Positions 23,241 to 32,228 of a DNA stretch of 64,000 nt are shown here, piece after piece. Source of the stretch: UMGS1532 sp045542355. Its GTDB lineage: Bacteria > Bacillota > Clostridia > Oscillospirales > Acutalibacteraceae. Position 1 is the stretch's first letter. The number at the start of each line of letters is the position of its first letter. The stretch covers positions 62,001 to 126,000 of the forward strand of contig JAZQKX010000031.1 in NCBI GenBank assembly GCA_045542355.1, read 5' to 3'. A program made the translations under genes and the position numbers. The notes under the pieces were generated by a model. The model did not search any database. It was not told the origin of the DNA and worked only from the letters and a program-made list of their open reading frames with translations.

Positions 23241-23933
23241 ATGCTGTTGGATGTTCTGTTATCGGATGAGCTGTCCTGGGAGGTTGTTATATACTCCATT
23301 CTGGCATCTCTGATAGTTATATTTTTAACCCTGCCTGTGCATGAATTTGCCCATGGCTTTATTTCCTATAAGTTAGGAGACCCCACCGCAAAGCACCTGG
23401 GACGGCTTACCCTCAATCCCTTGGCTCATCTTGACCTGATGGGCTCGGCAATGATTTTAATAATCGGCTTCGGTTGGGCAAAGCCTGTGCCGGTTAACAT
23501 GCGAAGCTTCAAAAACCCCAAGCGTGATATGGCAATAACCGCTCTGGCTGGACCTCTTTCTAATCTGATAATTGCCTTTATAATCATTTTTCTCGGATGT
23601 CTTTGCTACTTTCTGATGGGTGTTTTCTATAATATGCCGATGGCTCTTGTGTATGTACTTTCCGCCATAGTTTCTATACTCTATCTTGCGGCGGACATAA
23701 ACATATCCTTGGCAATATTCAATCTCATACCCATCCCACCTCTGGACGGCTCTCGGATATTAAATGCGTTTCTGCCCGATAGAATTTACTATAAGCTCAT
23801 GCAGTATGAGAGATACTTTTTCCTTATAATCCTTGCAATCGTTTATCTCTTTGACAACCTGCTGATAGGATTATCCGACGGGGTTTTCACATTGCTTATG
23901 AACATTGCAATATTACCATTCAGACTTTTTTAA
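23241..23933 (+). CDS. Site-2-type membrane metalloprotease (M50 family)
   Basis: 230 residues with about six membrane segments. The zinc motif HEFAH is at residues 34-38 (LPVHEFAHGFISYKLGDPTA) and the third-ligand region NLIPIPPLDGSR lies near residue 165. This is the short, PDZ-less site-2 protease form found next to scpA in many Firmicutes. The substrate is unknown. The gene heads an operon with scpA (12 bases further on) driven by the promoter at 23154-23182. The SD is weak. Confidence 0.88.
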   Translation: MLLDVLLSDELSWEVVIYSILASLIVIFLTLPVHEFAHGFISYKLGDPTAKHLGRLTLNPLAHLDLMGSAMILIIGFGWAKPVPVNMRSFKNPKRDMAITALAGPLSNLIIAFIIIFLGCLCYFLMGVFYNMPMALVYVLSAIVSILYLAADINISLAIFNLIPIPPLDGSRILNAFLPDRIYYKLMQYERYFFLIILAIVYLFDNLLIGLSDGVFTLLMNIAILPFRLF

Positions 23934-23945
23934 TACGGTGAAATT

Positions 23946-24662
23946 ATGAGTAAAATAACATACAAGCTTGATGTGTTTGAGGGGCCTCTTGACCTGCTTT
24001 TGCACCTCATATCAAAAAACAAGCTGAATATAGACGACATAAAGCTCTTTGACTTAATAGAGCAATATCTTTCATATATTGAAAACGCGCAGCAACAGGA
24101 CATGGATGTTGCCAGTGAATTCTTGGAAATGGCGGCTCGTCTTGTGTATATGAAGACGGTATTTCTTCTGCCACGCCACGAGGAAGCAGAGCAGTTGGTG
24201 GCAGAGCTCACAGGTGAGCTTATTGAATACCGTATCTGCCGCGAGATGGCGGAAAAACTTTCTCATATGACAGAGGGCTTTGACTGCTTTATTAGAAAGC
24301 CTATGGAGATTGACCCGGACAAGCGGTATATACTTACCCATGAAAAGGAAATGCTTTTCGATGCATACTTTGCCGCGGTGGGCAGGGGACAGCGTAAGCT
24401 ACCTCCCTCAACCGCACCCTTTGAAAAAATAGTGGCAAGGAAGATAGTTTCGGTGCCATCAAAGATTATCTACGTTTTAAGAACCCTCACCAAAAAGGGT
24501 GCAACGCATTTCCGCAATCTTTTTACATCGGCAAAGAGCCGTTCCGAAATTGTGGCAACCTTTCTGGCTGTCTTGGAATTGGTTAAGGCAAATCGTCTGC
24601 ATGTAAACGGTCAGGGCGGAGACTCGTCTGTAGAAATCATCAAGGAGCGTAAAGACAAATGA
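23946..24662 (+). CDS. scpA: Segregation and condensation protein A
   Basis: Kleisin subunit that bridges SMC heads in the bacterial condensin. 238 residues. The N-terminal YKLDVFEGPLDLLLHLISKN is the family signature, followed by acidic helical sequence and a C-terminal winged-helix part. scpB overlaps its last four bases (ATGA), the usual coupling of the two condensin subunits. smc itself is not in the window. Confidence 0.95.
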   Translation: MSKITYKLDVFEGPLDLLLHLISKNKLNIDDIKLFDLIEQYLSYIENAQQQDMDVASEFLEMAARLVYMKTVFLLPRHEEAEQLVAELTGELIEYRICREMAEKLSHMTEGFDCFIRKPMEIDPDKRYILTHEKEMLFDAYFAAVGRGQRKLPPSTAPFEKIVARKIVSVPSKIIYVLRTLTKKGATHFRNLFTSAKSRSEIVATFLAVLELVKANRLHVNGQGGDSSVEIIKERKDK

Positions 24663-25267
24663 ATATAAAAGAAATGACAGCAAAATTGGAAGCAGTTCTA
24701 TTTGCCAGTGGGGAACCAATGCCCATCGACAGAATAGAGAGCGTTTTCGTTATTGACAACAAAACAGCCCTGAAATTAATAGCTGCTTTAGAAGAATCCT
24801 TAGATGCCCGTTCAAGTGGTCTCAGGGTAGCTAAGATGGGCAATAACTATCAGCTTTGTACCCGCTCGGAGCATTCGGAACATATTAAAGCGGCGCTGGA
24901 TTTAAAACGTCGCACACCCCTTTCCTCAGCCGCCTTTGAGGTACTGTCGGTAATCGCCTATAACCAGCCTGTTACCAAGGCTTTTGTAGAGCAGATAAGA
25001 GGTGTTGACTGCTCAGGTGTTATAACTACGCTGGTCGAAAAACAGCTGATAGAGGAAAAGGGAAGACTTGAGCTCCCCGGCAGACCCCTGCTCTACGGTA
25101 CCACAGATAATTTTATGCGTTGCTTCGGCATAACCGAGCTTTCGAAGTTGCCACCCTTACCTAAGGATGAGACAACCGACGAAAACAGCGCAGAACAAAT
25201 TAGCATAAGTGACTATGAAGTAAAAGACGGGGAGGAAGAAGCTCCCCAGGAAAAGGACGAGGAATAA
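24659..25267 (+). CDS. scpB: Segregation and condensation protein B
   Basis: Dimeric winged-helix partner of ScpA in the SMC complex. 202 residues. Visible are KLEAVLFASGEPMPIDRIE at the N-terminus, VLSVIAYNQPVTKAFVEQIR and LEEKGR-type second wing (LIEEKGRLELPGRPLLYGTT), then an acidic disordered tail of about 35 residues. Overlaps scpA by 4 bp and abuts the following gene. Confidence 0.95.
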   Translation: MNIKEMTAKLEAVLFASGEPMPIDRIESVFVIDNKTALKLIAALEESLDARSSGLRVAKMGNNYQLCTRSEHSEHIKAALDLKRRTPLSSAAFEVLSVIAYNQPVTKAFVEQIRGVDCSGVITTLVEKQLIEEKGRLELPGRPLLYGTTDNFMRCFGITELSKLPPLPKDETTDENSAEQISISDYEVKDGEEEAPQEKDEE

Positions 25268-25858
25268 ATGCCCCTTATTTTATCCATCATAGGCATAGCG
25301 CTTTTCTGTTATATCCTTTTGCTTTGTCCCGTGGTTATCACAGCTGACCTTAACCGAGAACCTGAATTTTTTCTGAAATTTCTCTTTCTAAAATTCCGTC
25401 TGTATCCCCGCATGAAAAAAGAAAAGAAATCGAAAAAGCAGAAAGACCAAAAGAACAAAGCGGAAACAGAACGCAAAAAGCAAAACAAATCTAAGCCCAA
25501 GGGAATTTCCTATTATATTGACAAATACGGAGACATAATAAAGGCTGTGATTTCCGCTACCAAAAAGCTTCTGGGACATATCACTATCGGTCGGCTGGAT
25601 GTTTCGGTTACTGTTGGCGGTGAAGATGCGGCAACGGTGGCTGTGGAATACGGCGCGGTGTGCGCAGTGGTCTATCCGATATGCAGTATGATAGAAAGCA
25701 ATGTGGACGTAAAAGAAAGTAGCATAAGTATAAAACCCGATTTCGATGCCAAAACTTCAAGCGGGACTTTATATGTAGATGTGCGTATAAAAGCTTTTCA
25801 TGTTTTGGCGACTGTATTTGGACTTACTTATCGGTTAATTCAATTTTTAAATAATTAA
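25268..25858 (+). CDS. DUF2953 membrane-associated protein
   Basis: 196 residues. One N-terminal membrane segment (LILSIIGIALFCYILLLCPV), then a highly basic lysine-rich stretch at about 55-80 and a C-terminal beta-rich domain beginning near IGRLDVSVTVGGEDAA. This arrangement matches the DUF2953 proteins encoded just before ytfJ in spore formers. Function not established; a sporulation role is inferred from its neighbours. The ATG directly follows the scpB stop codon. Confidence 0.8.
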   Translation: MPLILSIIGIALFCYILLLCPVVITADLNREPEFFLKFLFLKFRLYPRMKKEKKSKKQKDQKNKAETERKKQNKSKPKGISYYIDKYGDIIKAVISATKKLLGHITIGRLDVSVTVGGEDAATVAVEYGAVCAVVYPICSMIESNVDVKESSISIKPDFDAKTSSGTLYVDVRIKAFHVLATVFGLTYRLIQFLNN

Positions 25859-25876
25859 ACTCAAGAGGTGTTAAAT

Positions 25877-26263
25877 ATGAGTGAGAATAATATCCGAGGA
25901 ATCATGGACACAACCATAGATAAAATCAGAACAATGGTTGATGCCGACACAATTATCGGCGACCCCATAGTACACGGTGAGGTTACAATACTCCCTGTTT
26001 CCAAGGTTTCTTTCGGACTTGCCACCGGCGGCTCCGATTTCGCTGGAAAGGGTAATACCCCCTTGTTCGGTGGCGGTGGTGGAGCAGGCGTCTCAATAAC
26101 CCCAGTTGCATTCATTGTTATAAAGGGCAGCGATGTGAAAATGCTCCAGATTTATAAGGATGAATCTGCAACAAATAAGGCTATTGGAATGTTGCCTGAG
26201 CTCTTCGACAAAATTTCAACCCTTTTCAAGAAAAAGGAAGAAATAGACATAGATATTCAGTAA
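25877..26263 (+). CDS. ytfJ: Sporulation protein YtfJ (GerW family)
   Basis: 128 residues from the ATG at 25877, which has AAGAGGTG upstream. The conserved centre reads VHGEVTILPVSKVSFGLATG, followed by a glycine-rich FGGGGGAGVSITPVAFIVI. GerW/YtfJ proteins are needed for normal spore germination in Bacillus and are widespread in spore formers. It lies 18 bases behind the DUF2953 gene, the usual partner. Soluble; the molecular activity is not known. Confidence 0.9.
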   Translation: MSENNIRGIMDTTIDKIRTMVDADTIIGDPIVHGEVTILPVSKVSFGLATGGSDFAGKGNTPLFGGGGGAGVSITPVAFIVIKGSDVKMLQIYKDESATNKAIGMLPELFDKISTLFKKKEEIDIDIQ

Positions 26264-26320
26264 TTCATTTTAATCCTCACTCTTTCATATACTTTTATGT
26301 ATTGAAAAGGGTGTGGTGAA

Positions 26321-27445
26321 ATGAAAAAGTATATTGCGTGGATTTTGGCTGTGTGTCTTATTTTTCCCTTTGTGCCCAAGGCTGAGGCTTTGGACATTTC
26401 CGCCAAGGCTGCTATAGTTGTAAATGCCGCAACAGGGGAGATTATTTATTCAGAAAACGCTGACCTCAAGCTTCCCATGGCAAGTACTACCAAAATAATG
26501 ACAGCGCTTCTGCTTTGCGAAAATGCAGACCTTGATGAGGTGGTTACCACAACCAAGGAAATGGTCACGGTGGAGGGCTCATCGATGGGGCTTTTAGAGG
26601 GGGATAAGGTTTCCTATAAAGCCTTACTCTATGGCATGATGTTGCCCTCGGGCAACGACGCCGCCACAACAACCGCCATCGCTTTGGGCGGGAGTCTTGA
26701 GGAATTCGCCCTCTTAATGAATAAAAAAGCCCGAGAACTTTCCATGGATAATACCAATTTTGTAACCCCCTCGGGACTTGATGCAGAAAATCATTATTCA
26801 ACCGCCGAGGATATGGCGAAGTTGGCAGTTTATGCCATGAAAAATCCTATATTTCGCGAGGCTGTCGGTACCAAAAGCATTGAGGTGGAATACGGAAATC
26901 CACCTTACCCCAGACAGCTTAGCGGACACAATAAAATTCTTGATATATACGACGGTGGAATTGGTATCAAAACAGGCTACACTTCCAAGTCGGGCAAGTG
27001 CCTGGTGTCAGCGGCGAGTCGTAACGGTGTTGAGGTTATAGCCGTTACCCTGGGCGACAGCAACACCTGGAGCCACCACACAGAACTGCTGAATTTCGGG
27101 TTTTCCAATATTAACAGCGTAACCTATTCTCTGCCTGAAAGCGGGGAAAGGCTGCTGGTGATTTCGGGCAAAACTTCAACGGCGAGGCTCACCTGTGAGG
27201 ACTTTACCATAGGGCTTACTCCCGACGAGCAGGAGCGGGTAGAATATAAAATAACCCTCCCTGAATTCTGCTTTGCCCCCTTAAAAAAGGGAGAAATGGT
27301 GGGGAAAATCGATTATTATATCGACGGCAAACTGCTTGAAAGCCTACCATTAACTTTGGCAGAATCCGTGCCCTGTGACGATATACCACAGCCGAATTTT
27401 TTAGACACATTTGTATTTAACATAAAATCTCTATTAATTAACTAA
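26321..27445 (+). CDS. D-alanyl-D-alanine carboxypeptidase (DacF-like)
   Basis: Secreted penicillin-binding protein that trims the terminal D-alanine of peptidoglycan stem peptides. 374 residues. A signal peptide ends near residue 24 (AEA). The catalytic triad motifs are STTK at 55-58, SGN at 110-112 and KTGYT near 216. A C-terminal beta-domain of about 100 residues and a final helix may bind the membrane. The position behind scpA-scpB-ytfJ is that of the sporulation carboxypeptidase dacF in Bacillus, but vegetative DacA function cannot be excluded. Confidence 0.92.
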   Translation: MKKYIAWILAVCLIFPFVPKAEALDISAKAAIVVNAATGEIIYSENADLKLPMASTTKIMTALLLCENADLDEVVTTTKEMVTVEGSSMGLLEGDKVSYKALLYGMMLPSGNDAATTTAIALGGSLEEFALLMNKKARELSMDNTNFVTPSGLDAENHYSTAEDMAKLAVYAMKNPIFREAVGTKSIEVEYGNPPYPRQLSGHNKILDIYDGGIGIKTGYTSKSGKCLVSAASRNGVEVIAVTLGDSNTWSHHTELLNFGFSNINSVTYSLPESGERLLVISGKTSTARLTCEDFTIGLTPDEQERVEYKITLPEFCFAPLKKGEMVGKIDYYIDGKLLESLPLTLAESVPCDDIPQPNFLDTFVFNIKSLLIN

Positions 27446-27466
27446 ATACCCTTTGAGGAGTTTAAC

Positions 27467-28210
27467 ATGAAGGATAATAAAATCAGATTACAGAAGTTTT
27501 TATCTCAGGCAGGTGTGGCTTCCCGCCGTGCCGCAGAGGATATGATAGCGGCAGGTCGCGTTAAGGTGAACGGCAGACGCGCCGAAATAGGGGATAAGGT
27601 AGACCCAATAAGAGATAAAATAATGGTGGGGGGCAAACGAGTGCTGAACACCTCCAAAAGAATGTATATTATGCTCAATAAACCCCGTGGTTATGTTACA
27701 ACCATGAGTGATGAGCAGGGGAGAAAATGTGTTGCTGAGCTAGTTGCAGACGCTCCCGAAAGGCTGTTCCCCGTGGGCAGACTCGACCGAGACTCCGAGG
27801 GACTTCTGCTTATGACCAACGACGGTGACTTTGCCAACACCCTGACCCACCCTTCCCGCCATGTAACTAAGAGCTATCGCGTAACTGTAAGAGAAACCGT
27901 TACCGCCGAAATGATAGACACTTTATGCACAGGTGTGGATTTAGACGGCAGAAAAACTTTACCCGCCGATGTACATATAATCGACAGGGGTGAAAACAGG
28001 ACTGTGCTTCAGTTTGTGATAACCGAGGGCAGAAATCGTCAGATTCGCCGTATGTGTGAAACCCAGGGATTGACAGTTATTCGACTTAAAAGGGTTGAGA
28101 TTGCAGGTGTTAAATTAGGTATGCTTCCTGTTGGTAAGTGGCGCGACCTTAATGAGAAAGAAATGAAACACCTTACTAATATTTCCGTGAATAAACCTAA
28201 GGAGCAGTAA
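27467..28210 (+). CDS. rluB: rRNA pseudouridine synthase (RsuA/RluB family)
   Basis: 247 residues. The N-terminal S4 RNA-binding domain reads RLQKFLSQAGVASRRAAEDM, and the catalytic aspartate is in GRLDRDSEGLLLMTNDG, with the conserved EGRNRQIRRMCE further on. This size with an S4 domain is the usual Firmicutes RluB, which modifies 23S rRNA near U2605; the precise site is inferred. TTTGAGGAG precedes the ATG. The next gene starts one base after the stop codon. Confidence 0.9.
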   Translation: MKDNKIRLQKFLSQAGVASRRAAEDMIAAGRVKVNGRRAEIGDKVDPIRDKIMVGGKRVLNTSKRMYIMLNKPRGYVTTMSDEQGRKCVAELVADAPERLFPVGRLDRDSEGLLLMTNDGDFANTLTHPSRHVTKSYRVTVRETVTAEMIDTLCTGVDLDGRKTLPADVHIIDRGENRTVLQFVITEGRNRQIRRMCETQGLTVIRLKRVEIAGVKLGMLPVGKWRDLNEKEMKHLTNISVNKPKEQ

Positions 28211-28211
28211 A

Positions 28212-28580
28212 ATGGTAGAAGTAAAAGAATTTTCTGCCGACAAAACCATGGAACTTTATGGCAAATACGGCATTTCTTATTTCGAAGATATATCTAAAGC
28301 TATTGGAGCTTTTGATAATGAAAAGGTGCTTGGCACCTGCCTTTACGATATAACAGACACTGTTGTTACGGTGAGACTTATTAACCCTGACGCGGATTTA
28401 ACAATGGCAGACAGTATGCTTCGTTCTGCCTTATTCATAGCCGCCAACCGCGGAATTATGGAAGCGTGTTTTACTGAGCCCGTCACTGCAAAACTTATAA
28501 AGCGTCTGGGATTTCTTGGAAATCAAGAAAGAAAGGCTATAGATATAACAAATCTTTTCAACCCATGCGGTTGCAAATAA
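28212..28580 (+). CDS. GNAT-like small protein of unknown function
   Basis: 122 residues. The order of a strand region (VLGTCLYDITDTVVTVRLIN), helix (ADSMLRSALFIAANRG) and second strand/helix (MEACFTEPVTAKLIKRLGF) suggests a trimmed N-acetyltransferase (GNAT) fold. The usual acetyl-CoA loop R/Q-x2-G-x-G/A is not evident, so catalytic activity is doubtful. It ends CGCK, a Cys-containing tail seen in related clostridial proteins (recollection). Cotranscribed with rluB, last in the operon. Confidence 0.6.
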   Translation: MVEVKEFSADKTMELYGKYGISYFEDISKAIGAFDNEKVLGTCLYDITDTVVTVRLINPDADLTMADSMLRSALFIAANRGIMEACFTEPVTAKLIKRLGFLGNQERKAIDITNLFNPCGCK

Positions 28581-28592
28581 AAGTGAGTGTTA

Positions 28593-28619
28593 GCGAGACT
28601 TCTTATAAAGGAGTCTCGC
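28593..28619 (+). other. Hairpin in the spacer after the GNAT-like gene
   Basis: GCGAGACT and AGTCTCGC form a perfect 8-bp stem. TTAGCG at its base (28590-28595) can alternatively pair with either of two CGCTAA copies (28629-28634, 28655-28660). No T-run follows. Confidence 0.5.
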
Positions 28620-28695
28620 AGGTTTATTCGCTAAAGTTGTAATATAACTTAAAGCGCTAACTCTTTACTCGCTATTACTTACAAATTATTTATCA

Positions 28696-28735
28696 ACAGC
28701 ATAGGGTACAAAAAGTATCCTGTGCTGTGTTTTTA
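28696..28735 (+). terminator. Terminator of the M50/scp...rluB operon
   Basis: A 14-pair stem (28696-28709 with 28715-28728, including G-T pairs) closed by AAAAA and followed by GTTTTTA. Confidence 0.75.
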
Positions 28736-28828
28736 CATAAAAATATTGTACAAAATAAAAAAGAATGAGTAGCAGAAATCAAAGGGTTTTACTCGCAAGT
28801 AAAAACTTTAAAAACTGCAAATAATATC

Positions 28829-28857
28829 TTGCTATTTGGTGGAAATTGGTATATAAT
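28829..28857 (+). promoter_or_regulatory. Promoter for the biotin carboxyltransferase operon
   Basis: TTGCTA (28829-28834), 17-base spacer, TATAAT (28852-28857). The 336-base spacer before the operon otherwise holds the hairpin and terminator listed above and AT-rich sequence. Confidence 0.65.
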
Positions 28858-28916
28858 ATACTTTGAATTGTAATGTACGTATTACTACTATGTATTTTAT
28901 GAACGGAGGAATATAT

Positions 28917-30296
28917 ATGAATTTTGAACTCGGGCAGAAAATGCTGGAGGAAAAGGTTGCGGCATTAAACACCGACGCGGTAAAACAGCTTACAGAATTG
29001 TTTGACGACGGCAGCTTTACCGAACTCGATAAATTCTTGAAAAATGGTGAGAACAATTGTGATGTTATCACCGCATACGGCAATGTGGACGGAGTACTCA
29101 CCTTTGCTTTTGCTGAGGTTAAGGGTGCTAACGGTGCAATGGGTAAGGCTCTTGCATCAAAAATCAAAAAGGTTTATGCAATGGCAGAAAAGGTAGGAGC
29201 CCCTGTAATCGGCATCTACAATAGCGATGGCGCTCATATAGATGAGGGCATTGATGCCATGGAAGCCTACGGTGAGCTTATGGCATATACCGCCTCTCTT
29301 TCGGGTGTTGTTCCTCAGATTTCGGTTGTTGTTGGTGACTGTATCGGCTCTGCCGCAGTTCTTGCCGCTATGTCGGATGTTGTAATAATGGTGGAGGGCG
29401 CAGAGATGTATGTAACCGCTGGATCCATTCTTGGGGACAGTAAGGTTGGCGGAACAGCTCTTGCCGCAGAAAACGGAACTGCCGCTTATATTGCAAAGGA
29501 TGAGGCTGATGCCTTCGTAAAGGTTGCAGAGCTTATTTCCTATCTCCCTCAAAACAACCTTTCAGATCCTCTTTATTCTGAATATATTCCCGCTTCAGGC
29601 ACAGTTAACAGCACCGAGCCCTACGAGGTAATAGGTGCAGTTACCGATGCTGATAGTTTCTGTGAACTTTATCCAGAACATGCAAAGTGCGCCATAGTAG
29701 GTTTCGCAAGAATCAATGGCTCAGGCGTTGGCTTGGTTGCTACCAACACCGAGGGTGGTAAACTTTGCGCTAAGGGCACCAAGAAGATTGCAAGATTTGT
29801 TCGCTTCTGTGATGCTTTCTCGATTCCAGTTGTAACTCTGGTAGATTCTGTTGGAATCCTCGGTAATCTTGAGGACGAGCTTTCAGGTGGTGTTAAGTGC
29901 GCCGCTCAGCTCACCCAAGCTTATGCCGAAGCCACCACAGCTAAAATTACAGTCATCACCGGTGCCGCCTGTGGTGCCGCATATATAGCTCTTGCCAGTA
30001 AGGCGGCTGGTATCGACAGCGTGTTTGCTTGGTCCACCGCTTATGTATCAGCACTGGAGCCCAAGACCGCTGTTGAATTCCTTAAGAAAGAAGAACTTAA
30101 GGAATTTACCCGTGACGAGCTAATGGCCAAATACTGTGAGGATGAAGTTTCCGCTTTTGCCGCCGCAGAAAAGGGCTTTGTTGAGGATGTTATCACACCT
30201 CTCGAGACTGCTCCCAAACTCGCGATGGCGCTGGATATGTTAAGTTCAAAGCGCATTTCTACATTAAACAAGAAACATTCTAATATTCAACTTTAA
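28917..30296 (+). CDS. Biotin-dependent carboxyltransferase subunit (MmdA/12S-like)
   Basis: 459 residues from the ATG at 28917, which has GGAGGA upstream. It has the two-lobed crotonase-type carboxyltransferase fold: an N-lobe with AEVKGANGAMGKALASKI and GVVPQISVVVGDCIGSAA, and a C-lobe with PVVTLVDSVGILG and ITVITGAACGAAYIALASK. Relatives transfer CO2 between biotin and methylmalonyl-CoA or another acyl-CoA. It is shorter than typical MmdA (about 510) and the usual DSGGAR block is NSDGAH here, so the acyl-CoA specificity is uncertain. First gene of a three-gene unit. Confidence 0.82.
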   Translation: MNFELGQKMLEEKVAALNTDAVKQLTELFDDGSFTELDKFLKNGENNCDVITAYGNVDGVLTFAFAEVKGANGAMGKALASKIKKVYAMAEKVGAPVIGIYNSDGAHIDEGIDAMEAYGELMAYTASLSGVVPQISVVVGDCIGSAAVLAAMSDVVIMVEGAEMYVTAGSILGDSKVGGTALAAENGTAAYIAKDEADAFVKVAELISYLPQNNLSDPLYSEYIPASGTVNSTEPYEVIGAVTDADSFCELYPEHAKCAIVGFARINGSGVGLVATNTEGGKLCAKGTKKIARFVRFCDAFSIPVVTLVDSVGILGNLEDELSGGVKCAAQLTQAYAEATTAKITVITGAACGAAYIALASKAAGIDSVFAWSTAYVSALEPKTAVEFLKKEELKEFTRDELMAKYCEDEVSAFAAAEKGFVEDVITPLETAPKLAMALDMLSSKRISTLNKKHSNIQL

Positions 30297-30319
30297 TTCA
30301 TATTTTGGAGGAATAAAAA

Positions 30320-30712
30320 ATGAAACAGCTTAAAATAACCGTAAACGGAAAAGCATACGATGTTACTGTTGAGGAAATGGGCGGAGCTTCTGCACCCGTT
30401 GCCGCTCCAACTCCTACAGCTGCACCTGTAGCCGCAGCTCCTGCACCTGCTGCCACACCCGCACCCGCCGTTGCTCCTGCACCCGCTACCGCAGGTGAGG
30501 GTACGCCTATAAATGCACCTATGAACGGTAATATTCTTGATGTTAGAGTAACCCCGGGACAGGGTGTTAAAACCGGTGACGTTCTCGTAATTCTCGAAGC
30601 TATGAAGATGGAAAACGAAATCGTAGCTCCCGCTGATGGAATCATCACTGCAGTTATGGTAAACAAGGGTGAAACCGTTGATACAGGTAAGACACTTGTA
30701 ACAATTAAATAA
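30320..30712 (+). CDS. Biotin carboxyl carrier protein
   Basis: 130 residues. A short N-terminal domain, an Ala/Pro-rich flexible linker (about residues 22-58) and a C-terminal biotinyl domain. The biotin lysine is in EAMKMENE (Lys96). The protein carries carboxybiotin between the carboxyltransferase encoded before it and the OadA-like subunit encoded after it. GGAGG lies before the ATG. Size and layout match the 1.3S transcarboxylase subunit and the GcdC/MmdC decarboxylase subunits. Confidence 0.92.
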   Translation: MKQLKITVNGKAYDVTVEEMGGASAPVAAPTPTAAPVAAAPAPAATPAPAVAPAPATAGEGTPINAPMNGNILDVRVTPGQGVKTGDVLVILEAMKMENEIVAPADGIITAVMVNKGETVDTGKTLVTIK

Positions 30713-30754
30713 TCAGTCTTAAGTGTTTATTTTTAGAAAGAGGTGCTATGAATA

Positions 30755-32152
30755 GTGAAAAAAATCGGTATTACCGAAACTATACTTCGTGACGCCCATC
30801 AGTCTTTGATTGCAACACGAATGACAACCGAAGAAATGCTCCCAATGTTGGAGGATTTAGATAAAATAGGTTTCCACTCCCTTGAGTGTTGGGGTGGCGC
30901 AACCTACGACTCTTGTCTCCGTTTTTTAAGCGAGGACCCATGGGAGAGACTTCGCATAATCCGCGATAAGTGTCCCAACACAAAACTCCAGATGCTTTTC
31001 CGCGGTCAGAATATGCTGGGTTATCGCCACTATGCCGACGATGTTGTTGAATACTTGGTGCAGAAATCCGTTGCAAATGGCATTGATATCATTCGTATAT
31101 TCGATGCATTGAACGATTTTAAGAATCTCACCACCGCCATCAAGGCGGCTCAGAAGGAAAAGGCTCATGTGCAGGCTGCTATTTCCTATACCACAGGTGA
31201 TGTATTCACTTTGGAATACTACACAAAGTATGCAAAACAGCTTGAAGAAGCAGGTGCCGATTCCATCTGCATTAAGGATATGGCAGCTCTTCTTACACCT
31301 TACTACACCTACGACCTTGTTAAGGCAATCAAAGAAACCGTTAAGATTCCTGTGCAGGTTCACTCTCACTACACCTCAGGTCTCGGCTCTATGGTGCTGA
31401 TGAAGGCTGTTGAGGCAGGTGCAGATATTGTTGATACGGCAATGTCTCCTCTGGCAAACGGTACATCACATCCCGCTACCGAATCCATGGTTGCTGCTTG
31501 GGCGGGTACCGAATACGACACAGGTCTTGATTTAGAGGCTCTTGACCATATTGCTAAGTATGTAGATACACTTCGCGCAAAGTATATTGCAGACGGTCTT
31601 CTCGATCCTAAAATGCTTAGATCTGATGCTAAGGCACTTATCTATCAGGTGCCGGGCGGTATGCTTTCCAATCTGCTTTCTCAGCTTAAACAGGCAGGTA
31701 AAGAAGACCAGCTTAACGAAGTTCTTCTTGAAGTGCCAAGAGTTCGTGCAGACTGCGGTAATCCTCCTCTCGTTACTCCCACCTCCCAAATTGTTGGAAC
31801 ACAGGCGGTGTTTAATGTAATCGGCGGTGAGAGATACAAGATGGTAACCAAGGAATTCAAGGGAATTGTCCGCGGTGAATACGGCACAACACCAACCGAG
31901 ATTGACCCTGAGTTCAGAAAGAAGATTATCGGCGACGAACAGCCTATCGACTGCCGTCCCGCCGACCTTATCGAGCCTGAGCTTGATAAGCTTCGCGAGG
32001 AGTGTAAGCAGTGGAGCGAACAGGAGGAGGACGTATTGTCCTACGCTCAGTTCGGGCAGGTTGCCGTTAAGTTCTTCGAACAGCGTAACAATGCCAAATA
32101 TGGCGTAGACGGTGCCCACGCTGACAAGGATAACGCTGTTCATCCCCTTTAA
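30755..32152 (+). CDS. oadA: Oxaloacetate decarboxylase alpha/transcarboxylase 5S-like subunit
   Basis: 465 residues, pyruvate carboxylase-type carboxyltransferase. Visible are ITETILRDAHQSLIATRM at the N-terminus (TIM barrel with metal site), the conserved FRGQNMLGYRHYADDVV, the metal-binding histidines in VHSHYTSG, and DTAMSPLANGTSHPATE. It lacks a fused biotin domain, which is encoded separately upstream. The product should decarboxylate oxaloacetate or carboxylate pyruvate using biotin-CO2. The start is GTG; an ATG eight bases upstream is out of frame. No membrane beta subunit follows. Confidence 0.9.
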   Translation: MKKIGITETILRDAHQSLIATRMTTEEMLPMLEDLDKIGFHSLECWGGATYDSCLRFLSEDPWERLRIIRDKCPNTKLQMLFRGQNMLGYRHYADDVVEYLVQKSVANGIDIIRIFDALNDFKNLTTAIKAAQKEKAHVQAAISYTTGDVFTLEYYTKYAKQLEEAGADSICIKDMAALLTPYYTYDLVKAIKETVKIPVQVHSHYTSGLGSMVLMKAVEAGADIVDTAMSPLANGTSHPATESMVAAWAGTEYDTGLDLEALDHIAKYVDTLRAKYIADGLLDPKMLRSDAKALIYQVPGGMLSNLLSQLKQAGKEDQLNEVLLEVPRVRADCGNPPLVTPTSQIVGTQAVFNVIGGERYKMVTKEFKGIVRGEYGTTPTEIDPEFRKKIIGDEQPIDCRPADLIEPELDKLREECKQWSEQEEDVLSYAQFGQVAVKFFEQRNNAKYGVDGAHADKDNAVHPL

Positions 32153-32161
32153 AATTTACTA

Positions 32162-32190
32162 TTGCTTTTTTAGAAAAAGTGTGGTATATA
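32162..32190 (+). promoter_or_regulatory. Promoter for secG
   Basis: TTGCTT (32162-32167), 17-base spacer, TATATA (32185-32190). Confidence 0.5.
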
Positions 32191-32228
32191 TAAATATGTT
32201 ATCTAAAATTTTTCGGAGGTAAATCAAC

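Noticed and set aside
30747..30790. ATG just upstream of the oadA-like gene
   Set aside because: It is out of frame and stops after 14 codons; the GTG at 30755 gives the conserved N-terminus.
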